Of a stretch of 9,278 nucleotides of DNA, positions 1-5,046 are shown in pieces. The notes below the pieces were generated by a model. That model was not told the DNA's origin. It was given only the letters and a program-made list of their open reading frames with translations, and ran no database searches. The position numbers and the translations under genes were made by a program. Each line of letters starts with the position of its first letter. Positions within the stretch are counted from its first letter, which is position 1. Source of the DNA: an uncultured Bacillus sp. (lineage in GTDB: Bacteria; Bacillota; Bacilli; Bacillales; Cytobacillaceae); contig CALCRD010000482.1 in the NCBI GenBank assembly GCA_937894355.1, positions 1 to 9,278 on the forward strand, read 5' to 3'.

Positions 1-27
1 GCTCACGGGTGAGCCCGCGAACCGCTC

Positions 28-68
28 GTGCCTGGAACGGAAATCAACAGCCTAGCATTAACAGGGCC
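28..68. repeat. Intergenic repeat, copy 1 (edge of a larger element)
   Basis: Shares a nearly identical core with 935-974: GTGCCTGGAACGGAAATC followed by AACAGCCT and then an AACAG-GGCC tail. Differences are few (A/G in GGAACGG versus GGAGCGG and small changes in the tail). Bases 1-27 include the 14-nt palindrome GCTCACGGGTGAGC and GC-rich sequence unlike the AT-rich surroundings, so the element probably continues left of the window. From memory, elements containing GTTGATTTCCGCTCCAGGCAC recur in Bacillaceae intergenic DNA; I could not verify this here. Confidence 0.65.
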
Positions 69-76
69 AAAAAATA

Positions 77-110
77 AAAGGGACATGGAATTATCATCCA
101 TGTCCTTTTT
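77..110. terminator. Bidirectional intrinsic terminator
   Basis: A perfect 9-bp stem pairs GGACATGGA (81-89) with TCCATGTCC (97-105) around a 7-nt loop and extends by A-T pairs and one wobble. T5 follows on the plus strand. On the minus strand the stem is followed by a T-rich tract (CTTTTATTTTTTT). It lies about 30 nt past the stop of the small minus-strand gene at 142-258, so it probably ends that transcript. It may also end a plus-strand gene left of the window. Confidence 0.8.
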
Positions 111-141
111 GATCTTTATATTTTAAAAGCTGTTTACAGCA

Positions 142-258
142 TTACTCTGATTCGTCTGGCTTAGGTACTTCCGGTTTTATTGCCTTATCTAGATAGAAGC
201 CAATACCAACAAGAAACGCAACCGGAATTAGTAAATTCATCGCGTACCAAAATGTCAT
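142..258 (-). CDS. 38-residue single-span membrane peptide
   Basis: I do not recognise a family. The predicted product is 38 residues and begins MTFWYAMNLLIPVAF. A hydrophobic segment covers about residues 2-23, followed by a short charged, proline-rich tail (KPEVPKPDESE) that probably faces the cytoplasm or the outside as a soluble end. Support for translation is good: AAAGGTGG at 267-274 sits 8 nt before the ATG, and an intrinsic terminator lies just past the stop. A longer reading from an ATG at 276 would overlap that ribosome binding site and is less likely. No partner gene is adjacent on this strand, so it appears monocistronic. Function is unknown; small one-span proteins of this size often modulate a larger membrane protein, but nothing here identifies one. 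Confidence 0.6.
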   Translation of the reverse strand: MTFWYAMNLLIPVAFLVGIGFYLDKAIKPEVPKPDESE

Positions 259-725
259 AGGAAATACCACCTTTCATATTGTCTAACATTTACTTCGTAT
301 TACTATTTTATCTGAATTTTCTGAAAAAAGACACAAATCGTTCACAAAATGGTGGGAAAATTTATCGGCACTAATCGTCAATTATTTAACAATTGCCTTT
401 CTTAGAAATTCAGATATCGGATTACCATCATTTCCTGCGTATGGTTAATATTTCCATGAATTGAAAACTTTAAACCTATCACAAGGTTATTTGGTTAAAT
501 GAGGCAAATTGCCTAACCAATTAAGTCGATATATGCAAAACCGTGCCATAAAATAACTATTAAAACTAGACAAATAGTTACAAAATATACATTGGTATCC
601 AGTTAAACTATTTATATGATGTAATAATGGTGAATTTGTATATATTGTATTTGAATTAAATGGGTAAGTAGTCGTGGAAACAAAGTCAACGGTGATCCAG
701 AATTCCTTATTAGTAGGTGGGGTAA
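259..725. other. 467-nt gap without a supported gene
   Basis: AT-rich sequence between the 38-residue peptide gene and the sinI-like gene. Open stretches on either strand lack ribosome binding sites and recognisable domains. The upstream regions of both flanking genes must lie here, but I found no promoter with a convincing -35/-10 pair and no clear Spo0A box. The one notable structure is the nested palindrome at 491-520. Confidence 0.6.
491..520. repeat. Nested palindrome upstream of sinI
   Basis: Outer arms TTGGTT (491-496) and AACCAA (515-520) enclose a perfect 13-nt palindrome AGGCAAATTGCCT (502-514), with a 5-nt bulge (AAATG) on the left side only. No T-run follows on either strand, so it is not a standard terminator. 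It could be a protein-binding site or an RNA stem about 205 nt before the sinI-like start. Its role is not known. Confidence 0.5.
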
Positions 726-866
726 TTGACAATAAAGTTTAAAACCAATGAAGAATTAGATTTAGAGTGGGTTCAGTTAATATTAGAAGCTTTGGAAATG
801 GGTATCGATCATGAGGATATTAGGGTGTTTTTAACATTGAAAGACTCTAAAGAAACATTGAATTAA
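726..866 (+). CDS. sinI: SinI-like antirepressor (46 residues)
   Basis: The product is a small helical protein whose residues 10-36 (ELDLEWVQLILEALEMG, then DHEDIRVFL) match the SinR-binding domain of B. subtilis SinI, which reads ELDQEWVELMVEAKEAN and later PEEIRKYL. SinI binds SinR through this two-helix hook and removes it from DNA, derepressing biofilm matrix genes. The start is TTG: an in-frame TAA sits immediately before it, no ATG precedes residue 25, and AGGTGGGG (715-722) lies just upstream. The tail is much shorter than that of B. subtilis SinI, ending about 10 residues past the hook. The rare start suggests modest translation. The gene is convergent with the sinR-like gene rather than upstream of it in one operon. 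It could equally be an SlrA-type orphan antirepressor; the domain match itself is clear. Confidence 0.85.
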   Translation: MTIKFKTNEELDLEWVQLILEALEMGIDHEDIRVFLTLKDSKETLN

Positions 867-922
867 TTATACATAGGCTAGGTAGTAAATGAGCAATTAG
901 ATTTTTTTAGATATTTAACAAC

Positions 923-974
923 CTGTTGATTGAAGTGCCTGGAGCGGAAATCAACAGCCTTGTTAAACAGAGCC
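923..974. repeat. Intergenic repeat, copy 2 (short form with inverted ends)
   Basis: Bases 935-974 repeat the core seen at 28-68. Here the core is bounded by perfect 9-bp inverted arms, CTGTTGATT (923-931) and AATCAACAG (949-957). The arrangement looks like a larger inverted-end element that lost its middle. It lies between the convergent sinI and sinR genes, directly beside a terminator-like structure, as does copy 1. Confidence 0.65.
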
Positions 975-983
975 TTTTAAAAA

Positions 984-1095
984 AAGAGGCAGACTCCTTA
1001 GGATTTTTCCTCCAATAATTTGATTTAACTGGATTCAAATTTATAAAGAAACCAGTTAGATAAATGTATGGGGGTTGACCTAGAGTCTGCCTCTT
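984..1095. terminator. Long structured inverted repeat / probable sinR terminator
   Basis: Perfect 13-nt arms AAGAGGCAGACTC (984-996) and GAGTCTGCCTCTT (1083-1095) extend by TAGG/CCTA (999-1002 with 1079-1082) after a 2-nt bulge. Inside are a second stem (1009-1014 with 1069-1074) and a third stem of about 10 bp (1023-1032 with 1052-1061). On the minus strand the outer stem is followed by a T7 tract, so it can serve as an intrinsic terminator for sinR, though the intervening loop of about 76 nt is unusually large. The right arm overlaps the sinR stop codon. Two pairs, 1011 with 1072 and 1025 with 1059, are G-U only in a plus-strand RNA and would be A-C mismatches in a minus-strand RNA. Confidence 0.7.
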
Positions 1096-1426
1096 ATTTA
1101 GGTTGATTAAGCTTCCACTTGTTAAATTCAAGATATTCGCGAAATTGGTCTTTCGTAACACCGGAATCCATGGCTTCCTTAACAAGATTAACCCATTCTG
1201 AATCAAGATTGGCAGTGTCCGGATTATCTACAATAAAATAATCAATTGAAACACCGAAAACTACTGCGATCTTTTCAAGAAATTGGATAGAAGGATTTGA
1301 TTGTAAATTACGTTCCAATGAACTTAGATAGGATTTGGCAACACCAGCTTGTTCAGCAAGTTCAGTTAATGAAATTTTTTTTTCTTTTCGAAGCTTTTTT
1401 ACGCGGTCACCAACTACCATAATCAT
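1094..1426 (-). CDS. sinR: SinR-like transcriptional repressor
   Basis: This is a 110-residue XRE-family DNA-binding protein, the same size as B. subtilis SinR (111). The N-terminal helix-turn-helix covers about residues 7-62, and the stretch AEQAGVAKSYLSSLERNLQS with NPSIQFLEK after it is almost identical to SinR. The C-terminal part, about residues 74-104 (LDSEWVNLVKEAM, then FREYLEFNKWK), is the dimerisation hook that SinI also binds. In B. subtilis SinR represses matrix operons and is countered by SinI. The start at 1426 has AAGGTG 5 nt upstream; an ATG two codons later (1420) is a fair alternative with 11-nt spacing. An extended -10 promoter and a heptamer matching the SinR operator lie upstream, suggesting autoregulation. 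Its antirepressor gene is downstream and convergent. Confidence 0.93.
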   Translation of the reverse strand: MIMVVGDRVKKLRKEKKISLTELAEQAGVAKSYLSSLERNLQSNPSIQFLEKIAVVFGVSIDYFIVDNPDTANLDSEWVNLVKEAMDSGVTKDQFREYLEFNKWKLNQPK

Positions 1427-1453
1427 TCACGCACCTTAACGATTTATATAAAT

Positions 1454-1482
1454 ATTATAACAAATGTAAATGCAGTGTACCA
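1454..1482 (-). promoter_or_regulatory. Extended -10 promoter for sinR
   Basis: Read on the minus strand, TGTTATAAT (1462-1454) is a perfect extended -10 element. The hexamer 17 bp upstream (TGGTAC, 1482-1477) is a poor -35, which extended -10 promoters tolerate. Its distance to the sinR start gives a leader of roughly 20 nt. Confidence 0.65.
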
Positions 1483-1485
1483 TAT

Positions 1486-1492
1486 AAAGAAC
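1486..1492. promoter_or_regulatory. SinR-operator-like heptamer
   Basis: AAAGAAC here reads GTTCTTT on the minus strand, a full match to the published SinR consensus GTTCTYT. It lies immediately upstream of the -35 position of the sinR promoter. One heptamer can occur by chance, and I found no second phased copy, so only position supports it. Confidence 0.4.
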
Positions 1493-1516
1493 AACATCTT
1501 TTTTACATTTAGGTTG

Positions 1517-1525
1517 TGTTATACT
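1517..1525 (+). promoter_or_regulatory. Possible extended -10 (distal, towards map)
   Basis: TGTTATACT is an extended -10 match on the plus strand. The -35 region is only a T-rich stretch. If used, the map transcript would carry a leader of about 170 nt that includes the GC-rich patch at 1548-1575. Confidence 0.35.
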
Positions 1526-1547
1526 CGGCAGTTCATTTCAGAGTGAT

Positions 1548-1575
1548 GGGCTGCGCTTTCTACGGGCGGTTGCGA
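1548..1575. repeat. Possible decayed repeat remnant
   Basis: A GC-rich patch containing CGCTTTCTACGGGCGGTTGCG stands out from AT-rich flanks. It resembles the internal part that I remember for the same repeat family as copy 1 (CGCTTTCCGCGGGCGGT type). The terminal GTTGATT arms are absent, so this may be coincidence or a structured leader. Confidence 0.3.
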
Positions 1576-1605
1576 AGTATTTAATTATAAATCAATCCAA
1601 AAGGA

Positions 1606-1614
1606 TGGTATACT
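1606..1614 (+). promoter_or_regulatory. Extended -10 promoter for map
   Basis: TGGTATACT is an extended -10 element about 80 nt before the map start codon. The hexamer at 17-bp spacing (TATAAA, 1586-1591) is a weak -35. It is the best-placed promoter for the methionine aminopeptidase gene. Confidence 0.5.
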
Positions 1615-1698
1615 AGGATAAATATAACCAAAAGGTGCAATTTTATGAATAGTATAATTTGCAGCTAATTTAGGTTTAGTATGGGTAGGGGGAACAGG

Positions 1699-2454
1699 AT
1701 GATAAATTTAAAATCACAACGAGAAATTGATGGAATGAAAAAAGCAGGTGAAATACTTGCTTCAGTTCATAAAGAATTAGCAAAACTCATTAAAGTAGGG
1801 ATTACTACTTGGGAAATTGAAGAATTTGTAGATGGATTTTTAAAGGAAAAAGGTGCTACACCAGAACAAAAGGGATATCAAGGTTATGAATATGCAACAT
1901 GTGCCAGTGTTAATGATGAAATATGTCATGGATTTCCCCGCAAAACACCTTTAAAAGATGGGGATATTGTTACAATTGATATGGTAGTAAACTATAATGG
2001 TTACTTAGCCGATTCTGCTTGGAGCTATATCGTTGGAAATGCTTCCGAGGAAGCAATCAAATTGTTAGCTGTGACAAAGGAAGCGCTTTATAAAGGAATT
2101 GAACAAGCACGAGTTGGGAACCGAATTGGTGATATCGGTCATGCCATTCAAACGTATGCAGAGGGTGAAGGGTTCTCTGTTGTTCGAAACTTTATCGGTC
2201 ATGGAATAGGTTCTGTGATTCATGAGAAACCAGATGTTCCGCATTATGGTTTACCAAATAAGGGACCACGGATTAAAGAAGGAATGGTATTTACGATTGA
2301 ACCAATGATTAATGTTGGTAGCTATGATGCGAAAATGGATGACAATGGCTGGACAGCGCGCACGATTGATGGGAAAAATTCCGCTCAATATGAGCATACA
2401 ATTGCTATTACTAAGGACGGCCCAATCATCTTAACAGACCAAGACTCAATTTAA
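1699..2454 (+). CDS. map: Methionine aminopeptidase, type I
   Basis: Removes the initiator methionine from new proteins in the cytoplasm, using a dinuclear metal centre. From the chosen start the protein is 251 residues, a typical length for type I enzymes without an N-terminal zinc-finger extension. All five metal ligands are visible: D94 (TIDMVV), D105 (LADSAW), H168 (GHGIG), E201 (TIEPM) and E232 (QYEHTI); substrate-contacting H175 is also present (IHEKP). I chose the ATG at 1699 because AGGGGG sits 6 nt before it and family members begin MI. The ATG at 1681 would place that site inside the gene. It is not in the secY-adk-infA ribosomal setting where the housekeeping copy normally lies, so it is probably a second, stand-alone enzyme comparable to B. 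subtilis YflG. It is monocistronic and followed by a terminator. Confidence 0.93.
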   Translation: MINLKSQREIDGMKKAGEILASVHKELAKLIKVGITTWEIEEFVDGFLKEKGATPEQKGYQGYEYATCASVNDEICHGFPRKTPLKDGDIVTIDMVVNYNGYLADSAWSYIVGNASEEAIKLLAVTKEALYKGIEQARVGNRIGDIGHAIQTYAEGEGFSVVRNFIGHGIGSVIHEKPDVPHYGLPNKGPRIKEGMVFTIEPMINVGSYDAKMDDNGWTARTIDGKNSAQYEHTIAITKDGPIILTDQDSI

Positions 2455-2468
2455 TTTTTTTTGATAAG

Positions 2469-2510
2469 AAAAGCGGAAGTTCACTAGACGCTAGGACGCT
2501 TGCGCTAGAC
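2469..2510. repeat. Degenerate AAAGCGGAAG-type intergenic element
   Basis: Begins AAAAGCGGAAG and contains CTAGGACGCTTGCGCTAG, which can fold as CTAG/CTAG plus CGC/GCG with a bulge. I remember Bacillaceae intergenic repeats starting AAAGCGGAAGCGCC with nearby AGCGCAAGCG-type sequence; this looks like a degraded relative. No second copy exists in the window to confirm it. Confidence 0.35.
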
Positions 2511-2549
2511 ATTAATCTAATTTAAAGAAACTTATGCTTTCTTTACAGA

Positions 2550-2577
2550 AAAAAGCCGGCTAATTAAGCCGGCTTTA
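2550..2577. terminator. Bidirectional terminator between map and yfkK
   Basis: A 9-bp stem pairs AAAGCCGGC (2552-2560) with GCCGGCTTT (2568-2576) around the loop TAATTAA. On the minus strand it is followed by T6, a good end for yfkK. On the plus strand CTTTAATT follows, usable for map. A weaker AT-rich inverted repeat (TAAAGAAA at 2523-2530 with TTTCTTTA at 2538-2545) lies just before it. Confidence 0.85.
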
Positions 2578-2628
2578 ATTGCTAAATAACATGATTTTCA
2601 CTTTTTTATAGCATGTTACAACCAGATC

Positions 2629-2853
2629 CTATTGTTTCCGAAGGCTTCCTAATTCTTCAACAATTGCTTGCATTTCACTAATGCTAAAGGTGTCCTTTTT
2701 CATGACTAGGTCGTAAATATCCTTGAGCTCTTCATACATTTCTTCATCAAAATGGGAGGACTTGATCGCCCCAAAGTTAAGTACTTTCAATTTCTCCTTG
2801 ATCTTCTCAATCATAAATTCAACATTTTCACTAGATTTCTCGGTTAAATTCAC
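2629..2853 (-). CDS. yfkK: YfkK-like UPF0435 (DUF1128) protein
   Basis: A 74-residue acidic helical protein matching the DUF1128/UPF0435 family, in which B. subtilis YfkK is found. Recognisable parts are the N-terminal NLTEKSSENVEFMIEKIKEK, the central NFGAIKSSHFDEEMYEEL and the C-terminal SEMQAIVEELGSLRK. The start is GTG at 2853, supported by AAAGGAAG (2861-2868) 7 nt upstream. The frame stays open further upstream, but that part is antisense to yfkJ and lacks any ribosome binding site. Function of the family is unknown to me; no catalytic motif or membrane segment is visible. It is divergent from yfkJ and sits in the same neighbourhood as in B. subtilis, which supports the assignment. Confidence 0.88.
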   Translation of the reverse strand: MNLTEKSSENVEFMIEKIKEKLKVLNFGAIKSSHFDEEMYEELKDIYDLVMKKDTFSISEMQAIVEELGSLRKQ

Positions 2854-2884
2854 ACATTTTCTTCCTTTCAAGGGTGGTAACCCC

Positions 2885-2913
2885 ATCTTTTCATGTTCAA
2901 TAATGAATGTCAA
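2885..2913 (-). promoter_or_regulatory. Candidate SigA promoter for yfkK
   Basis: On the minus strand a perfect TTGACA (2913-2908) is followed after 17 bp by AAAGAT (2890-2885), a weak -10. Transcription would start close to the ribosome binding site of yfkK. Confidence 0.45.
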
Positions 2914-3029
2914 AGAAAACAAACTATTGCTAATGAGAGATTTGTTCCATCTTTTTAAGGTGAATGGCTGACAAGGACTTGCAAGTTTGCTGGAAAATCG
3001 AGAAAATATAGGGAAAAGGAGGGCACGAG

Positions 3030-3494
3030 ATGATAAAAGTATTATTCGTGTGTTTAGGGAATATATGCCGATCTCCAATGGCAGAAGCGGTGTTTCGCGA
3101 TCTTGTGATAAAGGAAGGATTAGAAGATAAAATAATAATTGATTCTGCGGGCACTGGTAGCTGGCATATTGGACATCCTCCTCACAAGGGTACACAAAAA
3201 ATTTTAAATCAGTTTCAAATCAGTTCCGAAGGTTTAGTGGCTAGAAAAATACAGACTGAGGATTTAACTGAGTTTGATTATATTATTGCTATGGATTTTG
3301 AAAATCAAAAAAATATAGAGGCTTTAACTCAAGGAAAGCCAAAAGCAAAGATTTTCAGGCTACTTGACTTAACAGAACAACACCAAGAAAAGGATGTACC
3401 AGATCCTTATTATTCTGGGAATTTTGAGCAGGTGTATACTTTAGTTAAAGATGGGTGCGAAAGACTGCTACTTGAGGTAAAGAAATCACTTTGA
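3030..3494 (+). CDS. yfkJ: Low-molecular-weight protein tyrosine phosphatase
   Basis: A cytoplasmic phosphatase of 154 residues, the normal size for the family. It hydrolyses phosphotyrosine through a cysteinyl-phosphate intermediate. The P-loop C-X5-R-S is at residues 8-15 (VCLGNICRSP), with nucleophile C8 and R14, and the general acid D125 lies in DVPDPYY near the C-terminus. The start has AAGGAGGG 6 nt upstream. It is the first gene of a cluster with yfkI and yfkH, the same order as B. subtilis yfkJ-yfkI-yfkH, which is reported to be controlled by the general stress factor SigB there. I did not find a convincing SigB promoter (GTTTAA / GGGTAT) in the upstream 175 nt, so regulation may differ here. 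Its substrate cannot be read from the sequence. Confidence 0.94.
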   Translation: MIKVLFVCLGNICRSPMAEAVFRDLVIKEGLEDKIIIDSAGTGSWHIGHPPHKGTQKILNQFQISSEGLVARKIQTEDLTEFDYIIAMDFENQKNIEALTQGKPKAKIFRLLDLTEQHQEKDVPDPYYSGNFEQVYTLVKDGCERLLLEVKKSL

Positions 3495-3511
3495 AAGGTG
3501 GAAACGATAAC

Positions 3512-3874
3512 ATGAGCGAAACAAGGAATTTTTGGAGAGGGGTATTTCTGGGGGCAATTGCTGGAGGCGCTTTGAGCATGCTTGATAAAAATACCCGCAA
3601 CGCCATTACGACGAAATGTAGCAAGACGACAAAAAACGTTACCTACCTAATCAAAAATCCATCTATAGTTGTAGATAAGGTTAAAAATACAACGGAGCAA
3701 GTTCGCCAGACAATCAATCAAGTAAGCGAAGATATTTATTTTATCAAAGAAAAAGTCGATGAATTAACTGAAATGACACCCCAGGTGGTTGACATAGTGA
3801 AAGAAACAAAAGATGCCCTTGTTAAAAATGAAAATACATATGATGATGGAAATTTTACACAAAATAAAATGTAA
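3512..3874 (+). CDS. yfkI: YtxH-like membrane-anchored coiled protein
   Basis: A 120-residue protein starting MSETRNFWRGVFLGAIAG. One short glycine-rich hydrophobic segment (about residues 8-24) probably anchors it in the membrane. The remainder is a long charged helix rich in K, E, T, V and N with heptad-like spacing (roughly 35-105), a layout typical of YtxH-domain proteins. No catalytic motif is seen. The ATG at 3512 is preferred: AAAGGTGG (3494-3501) begins at the last base of the yfkJ stop codon and lies 10 nt before it. An in-frame TTG at 3491 would overlap yfkJ and has no ribosome binding site. Position between yfkJ and yfkH supports equivalence to B. subtilis YfkI; the function is unknown. 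Confidence 0.8.
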   Translation: MSETRNFWRGVFLGAIAGGALSMLDKNTRNAITTKCSKTTKNVTYLIKNPSIVVDKVKNTTEQVRQTINQVSEDIYFIKEKVDELTEMTPQVVDIVKETKDALVKNENTYDDGNFTQNKM

Positions 3875-3939
3875 TTGGACAACGTACACTAAGAAAAGGA
3901 TCATGACTTTCCCATCCACAAAAAAGAAGAGGTGAAGAA

Positions 3940-4764
3940 ATGGTGCATATTGATTCATCCTTCTTCAAGTATTTATGGGTTCGAATTGGAAGAGATGATA
4001 TCCCCGGAATGGCGGCACAATTGGCCTATTTTTTCTTGCTCTCGCTGTTTCCCTTACTTATTTTTTTAGTGACATTGCTTCCATATTTATCGATTACACA
4101 AGAATATTTGATGAGTTATATTCGTGATTTTGCACCAGGTGAATCGATGGCACTCATCGAAACAAGCTTGAATGAAGTGTTGGATAAAAATGTAAAGCTC
4201 CTATCTTTTGGGGTTATCGCAACTCTTTGGTCGGCATCAAATGGGATTCACGCTATCGTTAGTGCTTTTAATAAGGCCTATGACGTGAAAGAAGACCGAT
4301 CATTTATCGTGGCAAGAGGAATTGCTGTATTTTTAACAATTGGGATGGTTCTTGTTATTGTTGTTGCTTTATTGCTTCCGGTATTTGGGAAACAAATTGG
4401 CCTATTCCTATTTTCTGAATTGGGTTTATCAGAACAGTTTTTGAAGGTTTGGAATGCTCTACGCTGGCTGTTTAGTTCAATATTTTTATTTCTCGTATTT
4501 ACTGGCTTATATTGGATTGCCCCAAATAAGAAAATTACTTGTTTAAGTGCTGTTCCCGGTGCGATTTTTGCTACAATCGGTTGGGTGGTAACCTCGCTAG
4601 CTTTTTCCTATTATGTAGGGAATTTTGGTAACTATTCTGCTACATATGGCAGTATCGGGGCTATCATTGTGTTAATGATTTGGTTTTATTTATCAGGCTT
4701 GGTCATTATCATTGGTGGGGAAGTCAATGCCTATTTTACAGCGAAAAAAGGTAGTAGCTGTTAA
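3940..4764 (+). CDS. yfkH: YihY/BrkB-family membrane protein
   Basis: A 274-residue integral membrane protein with six predicted hydrophobic spans, at about residues 27-49, 86-108, 126-150, 175-195, 203-224 and 238-261. Family signatures are visible at the start (PGMAAQLAYFFLLSLFPLL), in the second span (LWSASNGIHAI) and at the end (YGSIGAIIVLMIWFYLSGL followed by GGEVNA). The YihY/BrkB family was once annotated as ribonuclease BN; that label is not appropriate, and its transport or envelope role is unsettled. The start has AGAGGTG 5 nt before the ATG. It follows yfkI after 65 nt with no terminator, so it is probably co-transcribed with yfkJ and yfkI. Confidence 0.9.
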   Translation: MVHIDSSFFKYLWVRIGRDDIPGMAAQLAYFFLLSLFPLLIFLVTLLPYLSITQEYLMSYIRDFAPGESMALIETSLNEVLDKNVKLLSFGVIATLWSASNGIHAIVSAFNKAYDVKEDRSFIVARGIAVFLTIGMVLVIVVALLLPVFGKQIGLFLFSELGLSEQFLKVWNALRWLFSSIFLFLVFTGLYWIAPNKKITCLSAVPGAIFATIGWVVTSLAFSYYVGNFGNYSATYGSIGAIIVLMIWFYLSGLVIIIGGEVNAYFTAKKGSSC

Positions 4765-4851
4765 ATGCCTGATGTTTCCTTGTTTAATTTCCACCTTAAG
4801 TTAAAGAATAAGGGAGCATGACTTTTATAAAATTTAGGGAGGCATTTAACC

Positions 4852-4956
4852 ATGGCTAAGCATACCAAAAAAGATGGTGGCACAAAGCAAAAGGGCAAGA
4901 GCCGTCCAAAACAAAAAACTTCAGGATCTGCCAATGGCTCAAACGGTTACCATTAA
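4852..4956 (+). CDS. 34-residue basic peptide, unrecognised
   Basis: A short gene with a very good translation signal: AGGGAGG ends 8 nt before the ATG, and an intrinsic terminator follows about 40 nt after the stop. The product begins MAKHTKKDGGTKQKGKSRPK and ends SANGSNGYH. It has about ten lysine or arginine residues, is rich in Gly, Ser and Gln, and has no acidic residue other than one Asp and no hydrophobic segment. Such composition fits a disordered nucleic-acid-binding or spore-type small protein, but I match no known small acid-soluble spore protein, so no function is assigned. It lies 87 nt after yfkH without a terminator between, so it may be the last gene of that transcript or have its own promoter. 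Confidence 0.65.
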   Translation: MAKHTKKDGGTKQKGKSRPKQKTSGSANGSNGYH

Positions 4957-4991
4957 GGCTTGAAACTTTCTAAGTGAAACTTAATACAAAA

Positions 4992-5034
4992 TAAAAAAAC
5001 GGGAAGCCCCCAACTCGGAGCTTCCCGTTAATCT
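4992..5034. terminator. Bidirectional terminator
   Basis: A perfect 10-bp stem pairs AACGGGAAGC (4998-5007) with GCTTCCCGTT (5020-5029) around a 12-nt loop. On the minus strand a T-tract follows directly, giving a strong end for the ATPase gene whose stop is at 5047. On the plus strand TAATCTTT follows and can end the small-peptide transcript. Confidence 0.88.
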
Positions 5035-5046
5035 TTGTCTTGATTC

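Noticed and set aside
382..441. Short minus-strand open stretch ending GNPISEFLRKAIVK, resembling a protein C-terminus
   Set aside because: Only 19 sense codons lie between stops, with no start codon and no identifiable parent protein; a stretch of this size is expected by chance.
259..725. Spo0A box in front of sinI
   Set aside because: I looked for TGTCGAA and its complement and found no convincing match.
487..732. 81-codon open frame on the minus strand
   Set aside because: Starts with TTG without a ribosome binding site, has low-complexity N/T/Y/F-rich content and no domain, and is antisense to the sinI upstream region.
907..1206. 99-codon open frame on the minus strand
   Set aside because: Runs in another frame through the sinR 3' end, the structured inverted repeat and repeat copy 2; composition and lack of a ribosome binding site mark it as a shadow.
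2854..3029. SigB promoter for yfkJ-yfkI-yfkH
   Set aside because: Expected from B. subtilis, but no GTTTAA and GGGTAT pair with 12-15 bp spacing is present; a partial TTGCAA/GAAAAT pair is too weak to list.
2854..3195. Upstream in-frame extension of yfkK on the minus strand
   Set aside because: It is antisense to yfkJ, has no ribosome binding site, and the GTG at 2853 has a good one and gives the family's usual length.
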